Part shown: positions 1-5,455 of the stretch, piece after piece | Numbering within the stretch: the first letter of the stretch is position 1 | Layout: every line of letters starts with the position of its first letter | NCBI GenBank assembly: GCA_031267005.1 | Contig: JAIRZX010000275.1 | Coordinates: forward strand, 1 to 5,455 | Length of the DNA: 5,455 nt | Source of the DNA: Deltaproteobacteria bacterium | GTDB taxonomy: Bacteria; Desulfobacterota; Desulfarculia; Adiutricales; Adiutricaceae | Direction of reading: 5' to 3' | The notes under the pieces: model-generated | The model's input: the letters and a program-made list of their open reading frames with translations, nothing else | Database searches by the model: none | What the model was told of the DNA's origin: nothing | Translations under genes and position numbers: made by a program

Positions 1-28
1 GCCTCGGGGTTTCCACATTCCCCGAGGC
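1..28. repeat. Perfect 9-bp inverted repeat (hairpin) at the window edge
   Basis: GCCTCGGGG at 1-9 is exactly complementary to CCCCGAGGC at 20-28, leaving a 10-base loop. The stem is strong and GC-rich and sits next to AT-rich DNA, as a transcription terminator stem often does. On the plus strand the bases that follow (29-40) are not T-rich, so it is not a classical rho-independent terminator in that direction. On the minus strand the diagnostic T-run would lie to the left of base 1 and cannot be seen. It could terminate either the helicase transcript or a gene off the left edge, or be half of a longer repeat. Confidence 0.55.
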
Positions 29-52
29 ATCTCAACAAGCTGGAAAGAGATA

Positions 53-66
53 ATCAATATATTGAT
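53..66. repeat. Perfect 14-bp AT-rich palindrome
   Basis: ATCAATATATTGAT reads identically on both strands, with no spacer and no mismatch. It lies in the most AT-rich part of the window. Its flanks also carry a wider inverted pair, AGAGATAA at 46-53 and TTATCTCT at 106-113. A dimeric regulator binding site is one possibility. AT-rich palindromes also arise by chance, and no promoter or gene start is visible beside it, so the role is open. Confidence 0.4.
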
Positions 67-263
67 AAAATTTGAAAATCAACTATTTTTTTACCAGGTG
101 ACTTTTTATCTCTATACCCCACCCGGCTTGCCGGAAGCCCCGTTTCTAGAGCGCCCGCATCGCTCTGACGGCATTTTGCAAGGTATTTCACTGCCGCGAC
201 GTGGGCTTTCCGGTACATCCAGGCAGGGGTCAACCCAGGCGCTACCCCAGGAGCGCTCACCAT
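54..263 (-). CDS. Doubtful 69-residue hypothetical ORF
   Basis: An ATG at 261-263 opens a 69-codon frame that ends at a TGA (54-56) inside the 14-bp palindrome. The first two thirds are GC-rich codons and the last third is Lys/Ile/Phe-rich, simply following the local base composition. There is no Shine-Dalgarno-like sequence in the AT-rich bases upstream of the ATG. The product has no signal peptide, membrane segment or motif that I recognise. If it is real, it lies downstream of and in the same direction as the helicase gene, with about 200 bases between them. It is more likely a chance reading through the GC-rich island, or part of a repeat family often annotated as a small ORF. Confidence 0.15.
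   Translation of the reverse strand: MVSAPGVAPGLTPAWMYRKAHVAAVKYLAKCRQSDAGALETGLPASRVGYRDKKSPGKKIVDFQILSIY
123..257. other. GC-rich island with a series of short hairpins; possible repeat element or structured RNA
   Basis: Several short stems follow each other: GGCTT/AAGCC (125-129 with 135-139), AGAGCG/CGCTCT (148-153 with 161-166), CGGCA/TGCCG (169-173 with 192-196) and GCGCT/AGCGC (239-243 with 252-256). The segment is about 64% GC between two AT-rich stretches of 20-30% GC, so its edges are sharp. This is what a small interspersed repeat or a short non-coding RNA could look like. The stems are only five or six pairs each and GC-rich DNA yields such pairs easily, so this is a candidate only. 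I found no clear terminal inverted repeats or target-site duplication. Confidence 0.25.
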
Positions 264-417
264 TATGGTTGGAACAAATACTTATAAAATATTTCTGTAT
301 ATGTAATTTAAAGCGTTTTTAGAATGTCTGGCTGGCCAATGAAATCCGCTGGGAGCTGATGGCTCCGCAACGAGGCCGCAACCTGGCCGCGAGACCTTCG
401 CGAAGCCCGTGAGCCGA

Positions 418-437
418 CCCGTCCGTCCGCCGACGGG
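418..437. repeat. Short GC-rich hairpin just downstream of the helicase stop
   Basis: CCCGTC at 418-423 pairs with GACGGG at 432-437 around an eight-base loop, about 25 bases beyond the helicase TGA. A second small stem, CGCGA/TCGCG, lies at 388-392 and 398-402, and a third, GGAGC/GCTCC, at 352-356 and 362-366. None is followed by a T-run on the minus strand, so they do not make an intrinsic terminator. They could slow 3'-end decay of the transcript or be incidental to the roughly 69% GC content. Confidence 0.25.
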
Positions 438-462
438 CCCAAGCTGCTAGCCGGGCCGGACC

Positions 463-3400
463 TCAACCCGCGCGAGCCGTCCGGAGAGCCTTCAGTCCGG
501 AGTGTAGCTTGTCGAGAAGGCGCTCCGCCCCCTCGTCCCCGGTGGGCTCCCACCAGTCCCTCGACCAGACGCGGAATATCTTCCAGCCGAGACCGGCGAG
601 CACCTCGCCGCGGAGGATCTCGCGGTCCACGGCGGCGGAAGCCCGGCGGAAAGCCTCGCCGTCGCACTCTACTCCCGCCAGGAACCTCTCGGGGTCGTCA
701 GGGTCGACCACGCCAAGATCCAGCTTGAAGCCGGATAGTCCCAGCCCGCGCCGGACCGTCCAGCCGCGTTTCTCAAGGCCGTCACCCACGAAGTCCGCGA
801 ACCTGGAGCCAGCCCCGGAGTCCCCGCCGCCCTCCTCTGCCGCACGGGCGCGCTGTTGGGCGTAACGCATGAAGTCCCTCAAGTGCGCCACTCCCACCGG
901 TATCCCCGCCCGTTCCTTAATCTCTTCGGGGGGAAAGGAAGCGAACACCTTAACAGCCAGCCGGGCGCGGGTGATGGCGACGTTCAGGCGCCTCTCCCCG
1001 CCGGACTTGTTGAGCGGCCCGAAATACTGGGTCATATTGCCAGTTGCGTCCTTCCCGTACCCGACGGAAAAGTAGACGACCCCGCGCTCGTCACCCTGGA
1101 TGTTCTCCAGGTTCTTCACAATGAGCGGCTCGTAGCCCTTCTCGTCGAAAAAGCGCTCAAGGGACGGATCCGCTTCGCGGAAGTCGTCCAGGATGTTCTG
1201 GATTACGTCCTGCTGGGCAGCGCTGAAGGTCACTACGGCCACGGAGAAACCTTCCCGGTCCGCCTCGGGGGACTTTAACAGCCTCACTACGTCCTCCGCC
1301 ACGGCCTTGGCCTCTATCGGGTTGGTCCTCGTCCCTCCGCGTCCGTAGACGCCGTCCACCTGAGTGAAGCTGACCGCCCTGTCCGAGGCGGCGGCCGACG
1401 GGAAGGTGACGAGATGGCCGTCATAGTAGTGCTCGTTGGAAAATGATATGAGCCCCTCCGAACGGCTTCTGTAATGCCACCGTAAGGTAACCTCTAGCAT
1501 GCCCGCCGCCCTGCAGTCGTCCAGTATGCTCTCCAGCGGCTCCTCGTCTCCTTCGTCGGAGTCCTCGTCCGCCTCCACCCTCTTCTTGAAGAAGTCGGTG
1601 GGCGGGAGCTGCTTGGGATCGCCAACCACCACCGCCCTTTTGGCCCGGGCGATGGCGCCCACCGCTTCGGCCGAGGGGATCTGGGAGGCCTCGTCGAAGA
1701 TGACCAGATCGAATGGCTCTATGTCGGGAGGAAGGTACTGGGCCACCGACATGGGGCTCATGAGCAGGCACGGAGCGGCCCTGCGCGTCAGATTCGGCAT
1801 GGCGGCCAGAAGCTTCCTGACCGGGAGGAACTTCCTCTGCTTTACGCTCTCCCTCTTGAGCGTAACTCCCTCGCCACTGGGTACGCCGTCGTACCAGCCT
1901 TTGCGGCGCACGAGCCCCTTTATCTGGCCTACGGCGACGGCTAGCTTGGCCGCGTAGTTCCTCGCGAAGCTTTCCAGGTCAATTTCGCGCTGCCTGCCGG
2001 TCACAGACAAGGACTCGCCCTCCCTCTCCACTGCGTGAATGAGGAAGTTCGAGGAAAACGACCTCACGACCGCGTCCGCCGCCTCGCGTTCCCCCCCGCG
2101 CACCCGCCCCTTTTCCAGCGCGTCAGTGAAGGCCGAGAGCCCGAGCCCGGCGGCCCTCTCCTTCAAGGCAAGATAGTCCACGCACGCGCGGATGCTGTCC
2201 CTGTGCTCAAGTACCTCCTTCGCGGCCCTGTCGACGTCGCCGAAGGAGAGGCGGTCCGGATCCCCGTCCCAGCCCAGATGCCCGAAAAACTCCGAGGCCT
2301 TCACCCTGAACTGCTGCGCGTCGCCTCGGGCCCTTCCCGTCTCCTCGGCCCGAAGCTCCGGGTCCGCCGCGGAGACGGGGCCGAAGGCATCCTCCGCCGC
2401 GCGCCTGATCCTCTCGCCCCACTCCCCCCAGGTCTTCCAGTCCTTCAAAAGTGCGGCCAGCCCGTCGGCGGTCATGATAATCGACCTCAAAGCCGCGCCG
2501 GCGCTTAATAGCGCCTCCCTGTCCCTCTCGAAGGAAGGTCTGGTTGCGCGAAGGCGAAGGAGCAGGTCCCTGAAGCGGGCGAGCGCCTCGGGATCCGTGT
2601 CCCGCCCACGCCAGGGGGTGTCCTGGCCCATATACAAGCCGTTTAATATTGTCAGCTCCGCGAGGCGGGCGACGGCCTTCTTTGCGGACAAAAGCGCTCC
2701 CAGATCGCCCTTCGGGCAGGAAGGCCCGCCCGCGCGGCAGGCCCCGGTCAGGGAACGAATCACGCGGCGGCGCCTGGCCCCGGCCAGGAGCCAGCAAGCG
2801 CGTTCGGCGGAATCCCAGTTCCCGGCAAGCGAATTAAGGTTAAGGGCGAGGGCCTTGGCCGGCTCGTAGTCCGCGGAAAGCCTTTCCATCGCTTCCCTGT
2901 ACTCTGCCAAGGCTTCAAGCCCTGTTCGTATCTCAGACAGCAACTCGTCCGCGTCTGAGGTGTCCAGGACGTTCCAGGCGAGCTTTAACCCCCTTCCGGT
3001 CTTCTCCGCCTCGCGGGCGATGTATTCTAGCCCGGCGCCTTCGATCGAGGAAACGTCGAGCCCGGCCAGGGACGAAAGGATCGCTGAGCTCCCGCCCAAG
3101 GACTCCAGGAGCTCGCCGAGGCGGCCCGAGCCTCCCCCTGCCGCCTCCGGAAGTTCCCGCATGATCGCGCTGGTCTCGTCCAGGAGCGCCAAGGCCCTCT
3201 CGATTGCTGCCCGCTCCGGATCGGCGCGGCCTCGGAACGCGAACGCGAGCGAACCGTCCCGCCCGGGCGGAAGGTTTTCAGCGAGCCCGATAACCGTCTC
3301 CGCGCGGAGGAGCGGTGTGCGGGAGAGCCCGGGGTCCGCGAGCCTCCCCAGCTTTGCCTCGAACTTTTCCAGGCCGCCCCAGGCCTCCTTGAGCGCCTCC

Positions 3401-5455
3401 GCAGCCACGTGGAGTTTCACCTGCCAGATCGGGGTCGAATGGGTTGCCCTCAAGAAGCGCATGATCCCGCCCAGGCCGCGTACGTCCGGGCGGAGCAGCG
3501 CCAGGTTCGAGGCCGTGCTGACAAGCTCCTCCAGTTGGTCCCGCGTAAGCGAAAGCGCCCCTTCGCCCTCAGCCCGTCCGCCGAGAGCTATGCCCGTTGA
3601 ATTCAGGGAGCCGAGGGACGCGCCTACGGCCTTGAAAATGCTGTAACCTGACGGGTACTCCCTGTGGACGGCTTCGGCGTAAGCGTTCAGGGAGTCGCGC
3701 CCATTCGCTATGCGACCGGAAAGCCCGCCCCATTCTGGCATTGGGGAGCTTTCCGGCTCCTGAACGGCGAGGTTAAGCTGGCGCAGAACCTCCTTCCTGT
3801 CGGAACGGTGAGAGTGGAGCTCCAGGCAGAACGGCTCCAGGCCGCAGGCCTTGAGGCGCCTGTGCACGACGTTCAGGGCCGCCGCCTTCTCCGCGACGAA
3901 AAGTACTGCCTTGCCCGTTGCAATGCACTGGGCGATTAGATTCGCGATGGTCTGGCTCTTCCCCGTGCCCGGCGGTCCTATGAGCACGAAGGTCCCCCCC
4001 GCGCCGGCCCGGGCCACGGCGGCGAGCTGGGAGGAGTCTGCCCTGAGCGGCAGGTACTCCTCGGAGGGCTGGAGCCTCTCGTCCAGCTCATCCGGCGCCG
4101 GGGAGCTAACGGGCCCGCCGCCCCAGCTTCCTGACCCGTCCCAAGTCCCGCTTCCGTTCGGGGAAGCTTTGTTCAGGAGCAGGTTCAGGATTGGATGCCT
4201 GTCGAACTGCCCCCTCTTCTTGAGATCGCCCAGATCCTTCCACATGAGGTGCTTGGCGAAACTGAACATTCCCACAGTAACGCGGTGGGTGACCCGCCAG
4301 CCGGGGAAAGCGCCCAAGGCGGCCGCAGTCCTGTCCAGGATGGCCTTCAGGTCAAGGCAGTCCTTGTCCTTGCCCCCGGCCCGGGGCAACTCGCCAGCCA
4401 GATCGTCCAAATCCCGCAAACCGAGCTCGAGCCCTAGCTTCTCGATGAGAGTGAGGTTGAAGCGCGGCTCGTCGCCGAGCATCGCGATCCTGTACCGTGG
4501 ACCTGGGCCGGATCGGGAAATCGAGACCGGCACGAGCACGAGGGGCGCCTCGCGCTCGGTCTTCGCATCGAGCCAAACCAGGAAGCCCATGGCGACGAAC
4601 AGCACGTTGCTCCCGCCCTCCTCCATGAGCGTGCGGGAATCGCGGGCAAGCTTGCGGAGGCGTTCCTTCAGGTCCTTGGCGCCGTGGAGGGCCACAAGAG
4701 CGTTCTTGGTCTTGTCCCCCCCGGCAAACGGCAACAGCGCCTCCCGGAACGAGGCCCTGTCGCCGGGAGGTCTCCAGCCCGGGCCTCCGGACTCCGCGAG
4801 GAGCTCCAAACCCGCGACGAAATCGAAACTCTTGCCTGCCTCCAGCCGCTCCTCGAGCGACTGGAGGTCCGCTACGGCCAGATCCACGTGGCCTTTACCG
4901 CTGCGAAAGCTCAGGAAGTTGTTTTTATTGGTGAGGTTGAGAAGCGTTTTCCTCCATATTTCGAAGCTCGGAACCTTACGGACGGCTTCGCCTTCGCCAG
5001 GGCCCTGGCCTGTTTCAGGGCCAATATCGGCGACGTCGGCAGTGTCCGTTCCATTTCCAAAGCCAGGTTCATCGGCTGTTACATCGGAAGGCGACTCGCC
5101 CGGGACGTCAATGATAACGTCCCCGGCGTCCGGTGGCGGGTAAACGGCGCGCGGCCTGGCAGCGGCGGGAACGCCGTCGGCGCCGGGCCTGCAGGCACGG
5201 GCGTCCGCCGCGCGGCGCACGTCCAGGGCCCCCACGAGCTCAAGCTCGCGCAAGGCGTCCCGCGCCCTGGACGACTCTGACGCGAAGTCCCCGCTTCCGC
5301 GCCCGAAAGCGGACAGCGGGTCGAAGAAGCTCACTGCGCGGGACCCGGCAGCCTCGGCTATCCAGCGGCAGTCGTAGCTCCATGCCTCGGGCGGCTTCAA
5401 GGCCCTTGGCCGCACGGCGCAAAACACCCTGTCCCGCGAGAAGATGAGCACCGGC
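463..5455 (-). CDS. DUF4011 / SF1 (UPF1-like) helicase / Vsr-like nuclease protein, 5' end not in window
   Basis: Large ATP-driven nucleic-acid helicase with a C-terminal nuclease, probably cytoplasmic and probably a defence protein (inferred). Residues are numbered from the GTG at 5449-5451. The frame stays open to the window edge and no ATG occurs before residue 276, so the true start is probably outside. Residues 1-160 are unrecognised and end in a Pro/Gly/Asp-rich linker. DUF4011 covers about 164-420, with LLNLTNKNNFLSFR at 170-183, EEGGSNVLFVAMGF at 277-290 and MFSFAKHLMWKDL at 395-407. A Gly/Ser linker (430-455) leads to the Q-motif glutamine Q475 and Walker A GPPGTGKS (492-499, K498). 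A helical insert separates this from CLLMSPMSVAQYL (1228-1240), Walker B DEAS (1253-1256), GDPKQLPP (1277-1284), WHYRSRSE (1325-1332), IQGDERGVVYFSV (1451-1463) and RRLNVAITRAR (1487-1497), so the motor looks intact. The nuclease domain lies at about 1549-1636, with FKLDLGV (D1578) and GVECDGE (E1595, D1597). Oddities: the usual His after ECDG is Arg (R1602), and the protein ends just after the nuclease with no DUF3320. Family assignment is firm; function is not. Confidence 0.93.
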   Translation of the reverse strand, partial: PVLIFSRDRVFCAVRPRALKPPEAWSYDCRWIAEAAGSRAVSFFDPLSAFGRGSGDFASESSRARDALRELELVGALDVRRAADARACRPGADGVPAAARPRAVYPPPDAGDVIIDVPGESPSDVTADEPGFGNGTDTADVADIGPETGQGPGEGEAVRKVPSFEIWRKTLLNLTNKNNFLSFRSGKGHVDLAVADLQSLEERLEAGKSFDFVAGLELLAESGGPGWRPPGDRASFREALLPFAGGDKTKNALVALHGAKDLKERLRKLARDSRTLMEEGGSNVLFVAMGFLVWLDAKTEREAPLVLVPVSISRSGPGPRYRIAMLGDEPRFNLTLIEKLGLELGLRDLDDLAGELPRAGGKDKDCLDLKAILDRTAAALGAFPGWRVTHRVTVGMFSFAKHLMWKDLGDLKKRGQFDRHPILNLLLNKASPNGSGTWDGSGSWGGGPVSSPAPDELDERLQPSEEYLPLRADSSQLAAVARAGAGGTFVLIGPPGTGKSQTIANLIAQCIATGKAVLFVAEKAAALNVVHRRLKACGLEPFCLELHSHRSDRKEVLRQLNLAVQEPESSPMPEWGGLSGRIANGRDSLNAYAEAVHREYPSGYSIFKAVGASLGSLNSTGIALGGRAEGEGALSLTRDQLEELVSTASNLALLRPDVRGLGGIMRFLRATHSTPIWQVKLHVAAEALKEAWGGLEKFEAKLGRLADPGLSRTPLLRAETVIGLAENLPPGRDGSLAFAFRGRADPERAAIERALALLDETSAIMRELPEAAGGGSGRLGELLESLGGSSAILSSLAGLDVSSIEGAGLEYIAREAEKTGRGLKLAWNVLDTSDADELLSEIRTGLEALAEYREAMERLSADYEPAKALALNLNSLAGNWDSAERACWLLAGARRRRVIRSLTGACRAGGPSCPKGDLGALLSAKKAVARLAELTILNGLYMGQDTPWRGRDTDPEALARFRDLLLRLRATRPSFERDREALLSAGAALRSIIMTADGLAALLKDWKTWGEWGERIRRAAEDAFGPVSAADPELRAEETGRARGDAQQFRVKASEFFGHLGWDGDPDRLSFGDVDRAAKEVLEHRDSIRACVDYLALKERAAGLGLSAFTDALEKGRVRGGEREAADAVVRSFSSNFLIHAVEREGESLSVTGRQREIDLESFARNYAAKLAVAVGQIKGLVRRKGWYDGVPSGEGVTLKRESVKQRKFLPVRKLLAAMPNLTRRAAPCLLMSPMSVAQYLPPDIEPFDLVIFDEASQIPSAEAVGAIARAKRAVVVGDPKQLPPTDFFKKRVEADEDSDEGDEEPLESILDDCRAAGMLEVTLRWHYRSRSEGLISFSNEHYYDGHLVTFPSAAASDRAVSFTQVDGVYGRGGTRTNPIEAKAVAEDVVRLLKSPEADREGFSVAVVTFSAAQQDVIQNILDDFREADPSLERFFDEKGYEPLIVKNLENIQGDERGVVYFSVGYGKDATGNMTQYFGPLNKSGGERRLNVAITRARLAVKVFASFPPEEIKERAGIPVGVAHLRDFMRYAQQRARAAEEGGGDSGAGSRFADFVGDGLEKRGWTVRRGLGLSGFKLDLGVVDPDDPERFLAGVECDGEAFRRASAAVDREILRGEVLAGLGWKIFRVWSRDWWEPTGDEGAERLLDKLHSGLKALRTARAG

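Larger units (their letters stand above)
1..462. other. Non-coding flank downstream of the helicase gene, mosaic in base composition
   Basis: I see no convincing protein gene here. By hand count, GC is about 29% over 31-120 (20% over 51-100), 64% over 121-260, 22% over 261-320 and 69% over 321-460. The AT-rich parts look like true intergenic DNA. The 121-260 part is a GC-rich island with several small stems. The 321-462 part resembles the gene in composition and directly follows its TGA stop. No hairpin followed by a T-run was found after the stop on the minus strand, so the transcript may end further left or by another mechanism. No tRNA, CRISPR repeat or transposase fragment was recognised. 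Confidence 0.6.

Noticed and set aside
83..92. T-run on the plus strand as part of an intrinsic terminator
   Set aside because: The only preceding stem is AAAAT/ATTTT, too weak to end transcription, and no plus-strand gene lies upstream in the window.
62..322. An 86-codon plus-strand frame in the left flank
   Set aside because: No ribosome binding site was noted. It runs through the same hairpin-rich island as the minus-strand short ORF, and its composition simply tracks the local AT- and GC-rich blocks.
1..462. CRISPR array, tRNA or attachment site in the non-coding flank
   Set aside because: No regularly spaced direct repeats, no cloverleaf or T-loop sequence and no integrase gene are present.
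308..667. A 119-codon minus-strand frame overlapping the helicase C-terminus in another frame, possibly a frameshifted DUF3320 tail
   Set aside because: It is Arg/Gly-rich with no DUF3320-like segment. It overlaps the intact nuclease motifs read in the main frame, so a frameshift there would destroy known conserved sequence.
2192..2869. A 225-codon plus-strand frame opposite the helical insert
   Set aside because: Same antisense composition effect: Ser/Arg/Ala-rich with no motif. The minus-strand frame is continuous through it.
2960..3646. A 228-codon plus-strand frame
   Set aside because: Antisense shadow of the helicase gene with low-complexity composition and no domain.
1657..3957. The insert of about 750 residues between Walker A and Walker B, as a possible fusion or insertion of a separate gene
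   Set aside because: The frame and codon use are continuous. Large helical inserts between these motifs are usual in DUF4011-type COG1112 helicases. The flanking stretches (LELHSHRSDRKEVLRQL after Walker A, LLMSPMSVAQYL before Walker B) are family-typical.
3851..5143. A 430-codon open frame on the plus strand opposite the helicase N-terminal half
   Set aside because: It is Ser/Arg/Pro-rich low-complexity sequence with no recognisable domain, and lies wholly opposite a frame with clear conserved motifs. Long antisense frames are expected in GC-rich genes.

Overview
The window holds one very large gene on the minus strand (about 463 to the right edge, over 1,660 codons) and a roughly 460-base non-coding stretch on the left. 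The gene encodes a multidomain protein. In order it has an N-terminal part I cannot name, a DUF4011 domain, a UPF1-like superfamily 1 helicase whose motifs are split by a helical insert of about 750 residues, and a small Vsr/MTES_1575-type PD-(D/E)xK nuclease domain at the C-terminus. This is the architecture of the COG1112 helicase-nuclease proteins common in bacterial accessory and defence regions. The likely role is single-protein antiphage or anti-foreign-DNA defence. That role is inferred from architecture, because no neighbouring gene is visible.

The organism is a GC-rich bacterium. The gene has GC-rich third codon positions and frequent AGG arginine codons, and long shadow ORFs lie opposite it, as expected at high GC. 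I cannot name a phylum with confidence. The window length and the gene running off its right end suggest a short contig or a clipped locus.

Layout from left to right: a perfect 9-bp stem hairpin (1-28); a very AT-rich stretch with a perfect 14-bp palindrome (53-66); a GC-rich island of about 140 bases with several short hairpins and a doubtful 69-codon minus-strand ORF (54-263); a second AT-rich stretch (264-320); a GC-rich tail (321-462) directly downstream of the helicase stop codon; then the helicase-nuclease gene. The sharp base-composition steps (about 29%, 64%, 22% and 69% GC by hand count) make the left flank look like a patchwork.

The points most worth checking are three departures from the usual family pattern: a histidine of the nuclease motif appears replaced by arginine, the usual C-terminal DUF3320 module is absent, and there is an N-terminal extension of at least 160 residues. 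I found no CRISPR array, no rRNA or tRNA, no transposase and no second convincing protein gene.
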